NCBI RefSeq assembly: GCF_006711645.1
Contig: NZ_CP041247.1
Location: 2,728,001-2,792,000, forward strand
Direction: 5' to 3'
Length of the DNA stretch: 64,000 nucleotides
Origin: Klebsiella electrica
Lineage (GTDB): Bacteria; Pseudomonadota; Gammaproteobacteria; Enterobacterales; Enterobacteriaceae
Shown here: positions 9,518 through 18,784 of the stretch, one piece after another
Position numbering within the stretch: the first letter of the stretch is position 1
Layout: every line of letters starts with the position of its first letter
The notes under the pieces: model-generated
The model's input: only the letters and a program-made list of their open reading frames with translations
Database searches by the model: none
What the model was told of the DNA's origin: nothing
Position numbers and translations under genes: made by a program

Positions 9518-10663
9518 TTACCGGCCGCCCATAATCGCGATATAGTCCTGCGTCCAGCGGCTATAGGGCACATATTTCCCCCCTTCGGCCACCGGCGTTT
9601 TCCAGAATGCAATTTTAGCGAACTCGTTGTAGCCATTGGTTTCGCACCCTTTGTCACCCAGTAGCGTACTCGCCTTACAGCCTTGCGGTACCACCGGCAA
9701 CGAGCCGAACCACGCCGCCACGTCGCCCTGTACCTTCGGCGTCAGCGACCAGTTCATCCATTTATAGGCGCACACCGGGTGTCTGGCGTCGCTATGTAAC
9801 ATTGTGGTATCCGCCCAGCCGGTGACGCCCTCTTTCGGAAAGACGGTGGCTATCGGCTGGCCGTCGGCTTTTAAGCCGTTGGCCTGATATGGCCAGGCGC
9901 TGGAGGCCACCACGCCTTCGTTTTTGAAGTCGCTCATCTGAACGGTGGTGTCATGCCAGTAACGGTGGATTAGCCCATGCTGCGCGCGCAGCACCTTCAG
10001 TACCGCCTGATACTGGGCTTCGGTCAGTTGGTAGGGGTCGGTAATGCCCAGCTGCGGCTGGGTTGCTTTCACGAACAGCGCCGCATCGGCAATATAGATA
10101 GGGCCGTCGTAGGCCTGGACGCGCCCTTGATTACTTTTACCATCGGAGAGTTTCTGCTCCACAAAGACCACGTTCCAGCTGTCCGGCGGCGTCGGGAATA
10201 TTTTAGTGTTGTACATCAGCAGGTTGGGTCCCCACTGGTACGGGGTGCCGTAGACTTTACCGCCGACGTTAAACCAGGCGCCTTTTTCAACGCGGGGATC
10301 GAGGGTAGACCAGTTGCCGATCAGCGCCGTATTAATGGGCTGCACCCGTTTGCCCATAATTAAGCGCAGCGAGGCGTCACCCGAGGCGGTGACCAGGTCA
10401 TACCCGCCTTTCGCCATCAGGCTGACCATCTCATCGGACGTGGCGGCCGTTTTCACGTTCACCTGACATCCGCTCTCTTTTTCAAACTGGCTCACCCAGT
10501 CATAGTTTTTATCCGTCTGGCCGCGCTCGATATAGCCCGGCCAGGCGATAATATCAAGCCGCCCTTCGCCTTTATCCAGTGAAGCGGGCGGCTCAGCGGC
10601 CTGCGCCGTCAGGATAGCCATCCCCAGCGCATAGAGGCTGCCACGGGCAATTTTTTTGCTCAT
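9518..10663 (-). CDS. ydcS: Periplasmic binding protein YdcS
   Basis: This 381-residue family 1 solute-binding protein is the receptor of the YdcSTUV importer. It has a signal peptide (MSKKIARGSLYALGMAILTAQA, cleavage near 22) and PotD/PotF-like fold segments such as LDIIAWPGYIERGQ and GGYDLVTASGDASLRL. Its length equals E. coli YdcS, which has also been reported to form polyhydroxybutyrate complexes. ATG 10663 follows AGGAG. It is the first gene of the operon; about 300 bases separate it from ydcR. Confidence 0.94.
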   Translation of the reverse strand: MSKKIARGSLYALGMAILTAQAAEPPASLDKGEGRLDIIAWPGYIERGQTDKNYDWVSQFEKESGCQVNVKTAATSDEMVSLMAKGGYDLVTASGDASLRLIMGKRVQPINTALIGNWSTLDPRVEKGAWFNVGGKVYGTPYQWGPNLLMYNTKIFPTPPDSWNVVFVEQKLSDGKSNQGRVQAYDGPIYIADAALFVKATQPQLGITDPYQLTEAQYQAVLKVLRAQHGLIHRYWHDTTVQMSDFKNEGVVASSAWPYQANGLKADGQPIATVFPKEGVTGWADTTMLHSDARHPVCAYKWMNWSLTPKVQGDVAAWFGSLPVVPQGCKASTLLGDKGCETNGYNEFAKIAFWKTPVAEGGKYVPYSRWTQDYIAIMGGR

Positions 10664-10970
10664 CGGGTGTTACTCCTGTCACAATAAAATTAGCGGCAGC
10701 CATGCCGTAAAAATATCTCCCTTAATAACCATAGACGGCGCACTTACGCCCCCTGGAGAAATTTATTCAGGTTGTGACAAGGGGCGCATTCCACAAAAAT
10801 CGATGAATGCCTGACAACAATATGGATTATAGACAAGGAGTTAGAGGCAGGATACGGCTATGCGTATTTCCTATGACCAGGGCCGGTAAAATATTAACCG
10901 GCCGGGTTTGATAATACTATTTAGTTATTTTATCCGCGACTGTTTGGCCGTAGATAAAACAATCAGCGTT
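10664..10970 (-). promoter_or_regulatory. ydcS upstream region with inverted repeat
   Basis: This 307-base gap carries the promoter of ydcSTUV-patD. GGCCGGT (10881-10887) and ACCGGCC (10897-10903) form a perfect 7-base inverted repeat with a 9-base AT spacer. No T-run follows it, so it is either a weak terminator after ydcR or a protein-binding site. I could not find a convincing sigma-54 promoter. Confidence 0.4.
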
Positions 10971-12383
10971 TCAGCTCAGCTGCTCACGAATAAGTTCGCC
11001 GAGTCGTTTAACCCCCTGCTCTTCTCTTTCTCCCCAGCCCCACGCGGTATTAAAGCGGAAAAATGACGTCCAGCTGGCGGTGATAGAGAACATCTTCCCG
11101 GGCGCAATACTGATATTATCGCGCAAGGCCCGGGCGCTCAGCTCTCCGGCATCGGCCCCTTCCGGCAGTTCGAGCCACAAAAAGTAACCGCTGTCGCTGT
11201 GATGGATTTTCACCTCAGCGGGCAGATGGCGCAGCAGCGCCTGCCAGGCCTGCTGTTTACGCTCAGCAAGCTGGCGACGCAGGCGGCGGAGGTGGGCGTC
11301 ATAGCGCCGGGTAGAGAGGTAATCGACCAACGCCATCTGCATCGGCGAACTGGTGGAAAGCGTACTCATTAACTGTAGTTGCTGAATCCGTTTAGCATGT
11401 TTACCGGCCGCGACCCAGCCGATACGAAAACCAGGCACCAGGCATTTTGAGAACGAACTACAGTGCAGCGTCATCTCCTGCCGGTCCCAGAATTTGGCGG
11501 GGAGCGGTTTTTCGCGGCCAAAATAGAGTTCACTGTAAACATCATCCTCAATCAGCACCACGTTATAGCGAGCCAGCAGATCCACCAGTTGCGCCTTTTT
11601 CTCCGCGCTAAGCGTAAAGCCGAGCGGATTCTGTCCATTGGTCATCAGCCAGCAGGCCTTGACCGGGTAACTCTGCAGCGCCTGCTCCAGCGCGGCTAAA
11701 TCAATCCCCTCTTTGACATCCGTCGCCACCGACAGTGCTTTCAGGCGCAGCCTTTCCAGCGCCTGCAGCGCGCCGTAAAAACAGGGATTTTCCACCACCA
11801 CCCAGTCGCCCGGTTCCGTCACCGCCTGCAGGCTGAGATTCAGCGCTTCCAGGGCCCCCGCGGTAATCACGATTTCATCCGGCGAGATATTCATCCCCTG
11901 CAGCGCGTAGCGGCGGGCGATCGCGTGGCGCAGATCGTCATTGCCCGGCGGCAAATTCTCAATCACGCTCATGGCGGTGGCGTGTTTGCTCACTTGCGCC
12001 AGCGAGCGATTAAGCTGCTGGAGCGGAAACAGCCGCGGGTCGGGGAATGCCGAGGCGAAGGGCAGCATCGCAGCCCTACGGCTGGCCTGCAGCACCTCAA
12101 AAATGTAGGTGTTGATGTCTACCGATTCATCACGCGTCACCTGCGCAGGCGGTGGCGGCTGGCGAAGCCTGACCGGTTTTGGCGCCACGTAGTAGCCGGA
12201 CTGCGGGCGGGCAATAATCCGCCCCTGGCTTTCCAGCAGTTGGTAAGCGTGGCTGACGGTCATAAAGCTCATGCCGCTGCTGATCACCTGCTCGCGTAGA
12301 GAAGGCAGCCGGTCGCCGGGTTGCCAGACACCGAGCGCAATCTGTTCGGTCAGCTGCTGCGCAAGCTGCTGATACTTTTTCAT
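10971..12383 (-). CDS. ydcR: MocR/GabR-type regulator YdcR
   Basis: This 470-residue protein fuses an N-terminal GntR-type winged helix (residues 1-70, with RLPSLREQVISSGMSFMTVSHAYQLLESQG) to a class I aminotransferase fold. The pyridoxal-phosphate lysine is in SSFSKCLVPGFRIGW, and the cofactor contacts LMTNGQNPLGFTLS and EDDVYSELYF are visible. MocR proteins sense amino compounds or aldehydes through bound PLP. It precedes ydcS on the same strand, as in E. coli, so it is the likely regulator of the putrescine/GABA genes. No strong ribosome-binding site is seen before ATG 12383. Confidence 0.93.
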   Translation of the reverse strand: MKKYQQLAQQLTEQIALGVWQPGDRLPSLREQVISSGMSFMTVSHAYQLLESQGRIIARPQSGYYVAPKPVRLRQPPPPAQVTRDESVDINTYIFEVLQASRRAAMLPFASAFPDPRLFPLQQLNRSLAQVSKHATAMSVIENLPPGNDDLRHAIARRYALQGMNISPDEIVITAGALEALNLSLQAVTEPGDWVVVENPCFYGALQALERLRLKALSVATDVKEGIDLAALEQALQSYPVKACWLMTNGQNPLGFTLSAEKKAQLVDLLARYNVVLIEDDVYSELYFGREKPLPAKFWDRQEMTLHCSSFSKCLVPGFRIGWVAAGKHAKRIQQLQLMSTLSTSSPMQMALVDYLSTRRYDAHLRRLRRQLAERKQQAWQALLRHLPAEVKIHHSDSGYFLWLELPEGADAGELSARALRDNISIAPGKMFSITASWTSFFRFNTAWGWGEREEQGVKRLGELIREQLS

Positions 12384-12836
12384 GAGGAGTCTCGCGATTC
12401 AGGTTTATGCCTATAGTATATCAGCCATAAAAAAATAGCCGTTTATAATAACTGTTATATCTCTGCCCGCCCCGCTCTACTGTCGACCCGCGACGGAAAA
12501 ACAGGCCCCCGATCGTCGGTATCGACAGTTGCAACGGCCTGTCGCAGTATAAAGACGGGGGCGACTGTCGCACCGTGGGATGTCAGTAACGAAGCGCAAA
12601 TCGGCGCGGCAGCGCTCTCCGACCGCGGCCGTGCGCCGTGGAATCTGGCCCTTTCAACTTAATGACGCGGAGCTTTATATGGAAAACCAACAGCGACAGG
12701 TCATCGCTCACTAACAGCCGATAAAAGCCATAACAGTCAGGCAACTGTTATTACAAAAAACACCCTTTCTGCCTCTGCAACCCTACCCATTCGGCACCTA
12801 TAATTGCGCTGAATCAATTTTCTTGCGGAGTTCTGC
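12384..12836. promoter_or_regulatory. ydcR–cioA divergent intergenic region
   Basis: This 453-base region separates two divergent genes. A perfect -10 hexamer TATAAT lies at 12799-12804, 32 bases before the cioA start; no good -35 is seen at the right distance. TTGCG-N4-ATCAA (12804-12817) keeps one full half of the FNR consensus (TTGAT-N4-ATCAA) and overlaps the expected start of transcription. I recognise no gene in the rest. Confidence 0.4.
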
Positions 12837-14234
12837 ATGTTCGGTCTTGATGCATTCCACCTTGCGCGAATCCAATTCGCCTTTACCGTCTCATTCCACA
12901 TTATCTTTCCCGCCATCACCATTGGCCTGGCCAGCTATCTGGCGGTACTGGAAGGATTGTGGCTGAAGACAAAAAATCCTGTCTGGCGCTCGCTTTACCA
13001 CTTCTGGTCAAAGATTTTCGCCGTTAACTTCGGCATGGGCGTCGTCTCCGGTCTGGTGATGGCCTACCAGTTCGGCACTAACTGGAGCGGTTTCTCCGAG
13101 TTTGCCGGCAGTATTACCGGCCCGCTGCTGACTTATGAAGTCCTGACCGCCTTCTTCCTTGAGGCGGGATTCCTCGGGGTCATGCTCTTTGGCTGGAATC
13201 GTGTCAGCCCCGGCATGCACTTTTTCGCCACCTGCATGGTCGCCCTGGGAACCATCATCTCAACCTTCTGGATCCTCGCCTCCAACAGCTGGATGCAGAC
13301 CCCGCAGGGGTTCGAAGTCGTTAACGGCCAGGTGGTCCCCGTCGACTGGTTCGCGGTTATCTTCAACCCGTCGTTCCCGTATCGTCTGTTTCATATGACG
13401 GTGGCGGCTTTTCTCAGCAGCGCCCTGTTTGTCGGGGCCTCGGCGGCGTGGCATCTGCTGCGCGGTAACAACACGCCGGCGATCCGCGCGATGTTTTCGA
13501 TGGCGCTGTGGATGACGCTTATCGTTGCCCCTGTTCAGGCGATGATCGGCGATATGCACGGTCTGAACACCCTGAAACATCAGCCGGCGAAAATTGCCGC
13601 CATCGAGGGACACTGGGAAAACCCTCCGGGCGAACCGACGCCCCTGCTGCTGGTCGGCTGGCCGGATATGGAGCAGGAACGCACCCGCTACGGACTGGAG
13701 ATCCCGGCTCTCGGCAGCCTGATCCTGACCCATAGTCTGGACAAACAGGTTCCTGCCCTGAAGGAATTCGCGCCGCAGGACCGTCCCAACGCCACCGTGG
13801 TGTTCTGGTCATTTCGCCTGATGGCCGGACTCGGCATGTTGATGATCCTGCTTGGTACGCTGGCGCTGTGGCTGCGCTACCGCAAACGTCTGTATCAGTC
13901 GAAACCCTTCCTGCGCTTTGCGCTGTTGATGGGTCCTTCCGGGCTGATTGCCATTCTCGCCGGTTGGGTCACGACCGAAGTGGGCCGCCAGCCCTGGGTG
14001 GTCTATGGCGTACAACGCACTGCTGATGCCGTCTCCGCCCACGGCGACATGCATATGACCATCAGTCTGCTGATTTTCTTCGTCGTCTATAGCTCGGTAT
14101 TTGGCGTCGGCTACAGCTATATGCTGCGCCTGATCCGCAAAGGACCACAGACCTTCAATCCACCGGTATCCGGTACCCCGGCCCGCCCGCTCTCCGCGGC
14201 AACAGAAGGTTTTCAGCATAAGGAGTCCCACTAA
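12837..14234 (+). CDS. bd-type quinol oxidase subunit I (CioA-like)
   Basis: This is a 465-residue CydA-family protein. Bd oxidases carry quinol-derived electrons to oxygen in the inner membrane without pumping protons. The N-terminus (HLARIQFAFTVSFHIIFPAITIG) holds the axial haem histidine near residue 21. GWVTTEVGRQPWVVYG near residue 380 is the haem-ligand and quinol region of the cyanide-insensitive (Cio) branch. The protein is clearly shorter than E. coli CydA (522), as expected for a short Q-loop. ATG 12837 follows GCGGAG. The stop overlaps the cioB start as TAATG. This is an additional oxidase, not the housekeeping cydAB. Confidence 0.92.
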   Translation: MFGLDAFHLARIQFAFTVSFHIIFPAITIGLASYLAVLEGLWLKTKNPVWRSLYHFWSKIFAVNFGMGVVSGLVMAYQFGTNWSGFSEFAGSITGPLLTYEVLTAFFLEAGFLGVMLFGWNRVSPGMHFFATCMVALGTIISTFWILASNSWMQTPQGFEVVNGQVVPVDWFAVIFNPSFPYRLFHMTVAAFLSSALFVGASAAWHLLRGNNTPAIRAMFSMALWMTLIVAPVQAMIGDMHGLNTLKHQPAKIAAIEGHWENPPGEPTPLLLVGWPDMEQERTRYGLEIPALGSLILTHSLDKQVPALKEFAPQDRPNATVVFWSFRLMAGLGMLMILLGTLALWLRYRKRLYQSKPFLRFALLMGPSGLIAILAGWVTTEVGRQPWVVYGVQRTADAVSAHGDMHMTISLLIFFVVYSSVFGVGYSYMLRLIRKGPQTFNPPVSGTPARPLSAATEGFQHKESH

Positions 14235-15244
14235 TGGGGATCGATCTCTCAGTTATCTGGTTCGTCATTATCGTCTTCGCCACCCTGATGTACATCGTGA
14301 TGGATGGCTTCGATTTAGGGATCGGCATTTTGTTCTCGACCACCCGCGATGCGCAAGACCGCGACGTCATGGTTAACAGCGTGGCGCCGGTCTGGGACGG
14401 CAACGAAACCTGGCTGGTGCTTGGCGGCGCCGGGCTGTTCGGCGCGTTTCCCCTCGCCTATGCGGTGATTATCGATGCGCTGGCGATCCCGCTGACGTTA
14501 ATGTTAATCGGCCTGATTTTTCGCGGCGTGGCGTTTGAGTTTCGCTTCCAGGCAACGCCGTCACATCGTCCGTTCTGGGATCGCGCATTCCTCTGCGGTT
14601 CGCTGCTGGCCACCTTCTCCCAGGGGGTGGTTGTCGGGGCGGTCATTAACGGCTTCCCGGTGAGCGGCCGCACGTTCAGCGGCGGCATGCTCGACTGGCT
14701 GACGCCGTTCACCCTGTTCTGCGGTCTGGGGTTGACCATCGCCTATGCGCTGCTGGGAGCCACCTGGCTGGTGATGAAGAGCGGAAATCCGCTACAGGAA
14801 AAAATGCGTCATACCTCGCGGACGCTGCTGCTGGCGCTGCTGGTCACCATCGCCGTCATCAGCCTGTGGACGCCGCTGGCGCAACCGGCCATCGCCGACC
14901 GCTGGTTCACTCTGCCGAACCTCTTTTTCCTGCTGCCGGTTCCCCTGCTGGTTGTGGCGATCGGCGTCTGGCTGTGGCGGGATCTGCACAACCCTGAGCG
15001 TCACGCGCTGCCCTTTATTCTGACGCTGGGCCTGGTGTTCCTCGGTTTCAGCGGTCTGGGGATCAGTATCTGGCCGCACATTATTCCACCGGGTATTACG
15101 CTGTGGCAGGCCGCCGCACCGCCGCAGAGCCAGGGGTTTATGCTGGTGGGCGCCCTGCTCATTATTCCGGTGATCCTGGGCTATACCTTCTGGAGCTACT
15201 ACGTGTTCCGCGGCAAAGTCCAACATGGTGAGGGGTATCATTGA
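14234..15244 (+). CDS. bd-type quinol oxidase subunit II (CioB-like)
   Basis: This 336-residue CydB-family subunit has about eight membrane segments and starts with the conserved block IVMDGFDLGIGILF and WDGNETWLVLGGAGLFGAFP. It pairs with the preceding subunit I; the start and stop codons overlap by one base on each side (TAATG before, TGATG after), so the three genes are translated as one unit. The C-terminal GYTFWSYYVFRGKV matches the family end. Confidence 0.92.
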   Translation: MGIDLSVIWFVIIVFATLMYIVMDGFDLGIGILFSTTRDAQDRDVMVNSVAPVWDGNETWLVLGGAGLFGAFPLAYAVIIDALAIPLTLMLIGLIFRGVAFEFRFQATPSHRPFWDRAFLCGSLLATFSQGVVVGAVINGFPVSGRTFSGGMLDWLTPFTLFCGLGLTIAYALLGATWLVMKSGNPLQEKMRHTSRTLLLALLVTIAVISLWTPLAQPAIADRWFTLPNLFFLLPVPLLVVAIGVWLWRDLHNPERHALPFILTLGLVFLGFSGLGISIWPHIIPPGITLWQAAAPPQSQGFMLVGALLIIPVILGYTFWSYYVFRGKVQHGEGYH

Positions 15245-15369
15245 TGAATCAGTCACGACTGAAGCAATTATTATGGATGGTCACACTATGGGGTGCCAGC
15301 GTGCTGGCGCTGGGCGCAGTCAGTATGCTCTTTCGCTTTTTAATGACCGCGGCGGGGCTGAAAGTTTAA
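15244..15369 (+). CDS. DUF2474 oxidase-associated small membrane protein
   Basis: This is a 41-residue peptide starting MNQSRLKQLLWMV, with one membrane helix (TLWGASVLALGAVSMLFRFLM). ATG 15244 overlaps the cioB stop by one base. Its position and pattern match the DUF2474 peptides at the end of cioAB operons, which play the part CydX plays for cydAB: a single-helix accessory subunit thought to stabilise the haem centre. The function is inferred from that analogy. Confidence 0.82.
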   Translation: MNQSRLKQLLWMVTLWGASVLALGAVSMLFRFLMTAAGLKV

Positions 15370-15455
15370 TCCGCAGCGCTCAGGATAACGCTGATACCCA
15401 GGCACTCCGGGTTATCACCATGTTGAGTGGCTGACAGTATCCATCATCGCTCTCA

Positions 15456-15488
15456 GGCCCGACGCGTTCATCGCATCGGGCTTTTTTT
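15456..15488 (+). terminator. Terminator of the cio operon
   Basis: GCCCGA (15457-15462) pairs with TCGGGC (15476-15481), with further GCG/CGC pairing inside, followed by seven T residues. It lies about 90 bases after the DUF2474 stop and before yncJ. Confidence 0.85.
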
Positions 15489-15601
15489 CGCCTTTCGTCA
15501 GCAACAACTGACGCAGACTTTGCTCTTCTTTGATAACCCGATAATAAAGCTCAAGAAATTCAGGGCATAGTAGCCCCACTCGTCTGTCACTGGAAATAGA
15601 T

Positions 15602-15835
15602 ATGCTCAGGAGATGCGTTTCGGCATTGGTGCTGATGTGTGCGTTATTTTCCGGCCATTTGCTGGCCCGCAAGCAAGGACATGACTACTTCCCGGTACAA
15701 AGCCTCGAACAGCAGCTGCTGCACGAGGCCGATAGTGATGAACTGCGCAGCCAGCGGGACGAGGCCGCCGCCGATCTGCGCGAGCGTCACCACTGGCAGA
15801 ATGCGCGCAAACCGAAAATGCACTTCCGCCTGTAG
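15602..15835 (+). CDS. yncJ: YncJ, DUF2554 exported protein
   Basis: This 77-residue protein has an N-terminal signal sequence (MLRRCVSALVLMCALFSGHLLA) and a charged mature part ending RKPKMHFRL. Sequence and position next to rlhA match E. coli YncJ, whose function is unknown. It is convergent with rlhA; the two stop codons are 13 bases apart. Confidence 0.85.
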   Translation: MLRRCVSALVLMCALFSGHLLARKQGHDYFPVQSLEQQLLHEADSDELRSQRDEAAADLRERHHWQNARKPKMHFRL

Positions 15836-15848
15836 CGTCTGCCGTCGA

Positions 15849-17813
15849 TCAGGCGCCTTTCCGCTTCGGCAGGGTTTTTAACAGCTCATCCGGGCTGACC
15901 GAGGCGACGATGCTCCCCGGAAGCGGCATTTTCAAAATATGATTTTTCATCTTGCCGATGACGTGCATTTCGCACGGACGACAGTCGAATTTCAGCGTCA
16001 GCACTTCATCACCGTGAATGAGCTGCATCGGCGTCGCTTTCCAGCTCTTAATCGAGCCCTTGGCCTGTTTCGGGCATAAATTGAAGGCAAAACGCAGGCA
16101 GTGCTTGGTGATCATCACCGGCACATCGCCCTTCTCTTGATGCGCTTCATAGGCCGCATCAATGAGCTTGACGCCATAGCGCTGGTAAAACGCACGCGCC
16201 TTATGGTTATAGACGTTAGCAAGGAACGATAAATGGGTTTCGGGATAAACCGGCGGCGGGACGGAAACCGCTTTACGCTGGCCGCGCGGCGCGGCATTCA
16301 CCCGCGCCTCGTCCAGCCGTTCTGCCGTTTCCCGACGCAGCTGATTGAGCAGGCTATTGGGCACAAACAGCGCGCCGGGGAGATTGATCCGCACATCGCG
16401 GGCAAAATAGATAGTTTGCCCCAGCTTCGCCACGCCGTCCCGCAGGTTCGCCAGCGCTTTCTCCGCGTGGGTCGCTTCGGCAAACTCGCCGTCGAGGGTG
16501 TGGGTGACGCTGACACCATCTTCGCAGGTCATCGTCAGCACCAGCTGTTCCTGCCAGCCGCTGAGTTCGATGTCCACCGCAATCCGCCGCTCGCTGGAGG
16601 TCTTTTGCAAAGCCTGCTGCCAGTTATGGTCGAGGTTACGGTTCAGCACCTGGTGCGGGCGGACTTTATGCAGGTCTGCCGGCATCTCGTTCGGCCAGAC
16701 GCGATAGCGATTTTCGCCGGTTTTTTCCACCGTATTGGCGCGGAACCCGACGATTTCGCGCTTAATCATCACGTTGAGGCCATCGCCATTGGTCAGCGCC
16801 TCGCTCACTTCGACATCGAGGTGGTCTTTAGCCACTTTCAGCACTTCGCCCACCGGCAGGCCGATAAATTTCGGCGAATCGAACGCGCCGATGTCGCCTT
16901 TGCGGGCATTGACAAAGTAGTCGGTGCTGCCGCGATGGAAGGTTTTATCGGTGGAGGGAACGAAAAAGTGTTCGGTGCGCCCGGCGGACGAACGCCTCAG
17001 ATCGCCACGATCTTCAATAATCGCATCGAGCATCTGCCGATAGTGCGCGGTGATGTTCTTCACATAGCTCATATCTTTATAGCGACCTTCAATTTTGAAG
17101 GAGCGCACCCCGGCGTCAATCAGTTGGGCCAGGTTTGCCGTCTGGTCATTATCCTTCATCGACAGCAGATGCTTCTCGTACGCCACCACCCGGCCCTGGT
17201 CATCTTTCAGGGTATACGGCAAACGGCACGCCTGGGAGCAGTCGCCGCGGTTGGCGCTGCGCCCGGTCTGGGCGTGGGAGATATTGCACTGCCCGGAATA
17301 GGCCACGCACAGGGCGCCATGAATAAAGAACTCGATCGTCGCGTCGGTATTGTCGTAAATCGCTTTAATCTGTTGCAGGTTCAGCTCGCGCGCCAGCACG
17401 ATTTGGCTAAAGCCGACGTCGGAGAGGAATTTTGCCTTCTCGACGCTGCGAATGTCGCACTGGGTGCTGGCGTGAAGTTCAACAGGCGGAATATCCAGCT
17501 CCATCACCCCCATATCCTGCACGATCAGCGCATCAACGCCGGCTTCATACAGATCGGTAATCAGTCGCTGCGCAGGTTCCAGTTCATCATCGTGAAGAAT
17601 CGTATTCAGCGTCACAAAGATTTTCGCGCCGTAGCGATGGGCGAAAGGCACCAGTCCGGCGATGTCGCTGAGGCTGTTGCTGGCGTTGTGGCGTGCGCCG
17701 AAACCCGGTCCGCCGATATAAACCGCGTCTGCGCCGTGTAAAATCGCTTCACGGGCGATCCCGGCATCGCGGGCGGGGCTAAGAAGTTCAAGATGATGGT
17801 TGTGCAGGCGCAT
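15849..17813 (-). CDS. rlhA: 23S rRNA 5-hydroxycytidine C2501 synthase RlhA
   Basis: This 654-residue U32-family protein (YdcP in E. coli) hydroxylates C2501 of 23S rRNA, a reaction known to depend on prephenate metabolism and iron. The N-terminal barrel begins LELLSPARDAGIAREAILHGADAVYIGG. The U32 signature region holds the cysteines of LCVAYSGQCNISH, RSANRGDCSQACRLPY, and later the C-terminal FDCRPCEMHV. These cysteines probably bind an iron–sulphur cluster. Position between yncJ and sutR is as in E. coli. Confidence 0.94.
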   Translation of the reverse strand: MRLHNHHLELLSPARDAGIAREAILHGADAVYIGGPGFGARHNASNSLSDIAGLVPFAHRYGAKIFVTLNTILHDDELEPAQRLITDLYEAGVDALIVQDMGVMELDIPPVELHASTQCDIRSVEKAKFLSDVGFSQIVLARELNLQQIKAIYDNTDATIEFFIHGALCVAYSGQCNISHAQTGRSANRGDCSQACRLPYTLKDDQGRVVAYEKHLLSMKDNDQTANLAQLIDAGVRSFKIEGRYKDMSYVKNITAHYRQMLDAIIEDRGDLRRSSAGRTEHFFVPSTDKTFHRGSTDYFVNARKGDIGAFDSPKFIGLPVGEVLKVAKDHLDVEVSEALTNGDGLNVMIKREIVGFRANTVEKTGENRYRVWPNEMPADLHKVRPHQVLNRNLDHNWQQALQKTSSERRIAVDIELSGWQEQLVLTMTCEDGVSVTHTLDGEFAEATHAEKALANLRDGVAKLGQTIYFARDVRINLPGALFVPNSLLNQLRRETAERLDEARVNAAPRGQRKAVSVPPPVYPETHLSFLANVYNHKARAFYQRYGVKLIDAAYEAHQEKGDVPVMITKHCLRFAFNLCPKQAKGSIKSWKATPMQLIHGDEVLTLKFDCRPCEMHVIGKMKNHILKMPLPGSIVASVSPDELLKTLPKRKGA

Positions 17814-18045
17814 ACGCTCGTCGTTATCCGTTATAGGGGGTCGAAATGGCGGCTATTGTAGTCAGAAGTGGGCACAGACGAAATCATTTTCCATCGCGCG
17901 GAACGGGTGAATTTTCAGTTTCCAGCAAAGCATTGAAGGAAAAGGTATTTCCTTCGCAAAACGGCTACAGTTACAGTCATCTTGTATTCCGGATTTTCCT
18001 CGTCACGTTGTGAGTGGTTACATTAATCATTTGATTGGCCGCAGG

Positions 18046-18594
18046 TTAAATGCCCGCGGCTTTTTCTTTGGGATAATGTATCAGCGAGTGAAAATGGACC
18101 GTTTGCGCGCCGCGGTTACGATAGGCATGGGCCATGTCTCCGGCAAACCGCCGCCCCTCTCCGCTCGTTAGCGTCAGCCACTTCCCCTGCAGACACAGAT
18201 CCAGCTCACCGCTTATCACCACCACATGTTCAATCACCCCTTTCTCATGCGGCGTGGATTCACTGAGCGCGCCGGGGGCAAGAGTAATCGAAAAATGGTC
18301 GAAACGCAGTTCCGGGTCCCACGGGAAAACGGGCGTCACCACCATCGCCTGCTGCTGCGGGTCAAAGGCGGTCGGCGCTGTCGCTTCATCGGTGACGATA
18401 AACGCCGAGAACGGCACGTTCAGACCGGTGGCGATTTTCCATAACGTGGCCACCGTCGGGCTGGATTCATTTCGTTCAACCTGCCCGAGCATCGCTTTTG
18501 ATACCCCGGTTTCTTCCGCCAGTCGCGACAGGCTCCAGCCGCGCTGTTGACGCAGCGTTTTCAGGGTCGTCGCCAGATGTTGCGCAATATTCAT
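18046..18594 (-). CDS. sutR: SutR, XRE–cupin regulator of sulphur utilisation
   Basis: This 182-residue regulator has an N-terminal XRE helix-turn-helix (LRQQRGWSLSRLAEETGVSKAMLGQVERNESSPTVATLWKIA, residues 14-55) and a C-terminal cupin (ITLAPGALSESTPHEKG ... VVISGELDLCLQG). E. coli SutR (YdcN) regulates sulphur-utilisation genes. ATG 18594 follows AGGAGG. A TATAAT on the minus strand (18621-18626) is its likely -10. It is divergent from ydcO; the palindromes between them are probably its operators. The stop lies about 230 bases before rlhA. Confidence 0.92.
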   Translation of the reverse strand: MNIAQHLATTLKTLRQQRGWSLSRLAEETGVSKAMLGQVERNESSPTVATLWKIATGLNVPFSAFIVTDEATAPTAFDPQQQAMVVTPVFPWDPELRFDHFSITLAPGALSESTPHEKGVIEHVVVISGELDLCLQGKWLTLTSGEGRRFAGDMAHAYRNRGAQTVHFHSLIHYPKEKAAGI

Positions 18595-18724
18595 TCCACC
18601 TCCTGATATGCTCAGCGGAAATTATACGCGCATTGGTATGATTCTACAGGGAGTTTAGTCGGGAAACGCGCCGGGAACGTCCGGGACGATGTTGACGGCG
18701 ACATGCAAAGCGGGGAAAGATGGT

Positions 18725-18774
18725 TGTGCGCTATAGCGCACAGTGCTACATTTTACCGGACGCTATAACGCACA
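18725..18774. promoter_or_regulatory. Candidate SutR operators between sutR and ydcO
   Basis: TGTGCGCTATAGCGCACA (18725-18742) is a perfect 18-base palindrome. A second copy at 18757-18774 (CGGACGCTATAACGCACA) matches it at 14 of 18 positions. Their centres are 32 bases apart, about three helical turns, and the second ends 10 bases before the ydcO start codon, where a bound protein would block ribosome or polymerase access. The link to SutR is inferred from position. Confidence 0.6.
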
Positions 18775-18784
18775 AGAGGTCACT

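Noticed and set aside
16233..17741. A 502-codon plus-strand frame opposite rlhA
   Set aside because: It is the antisense shadow of a conserved GC-rich gene; no start signal or known family pattern.
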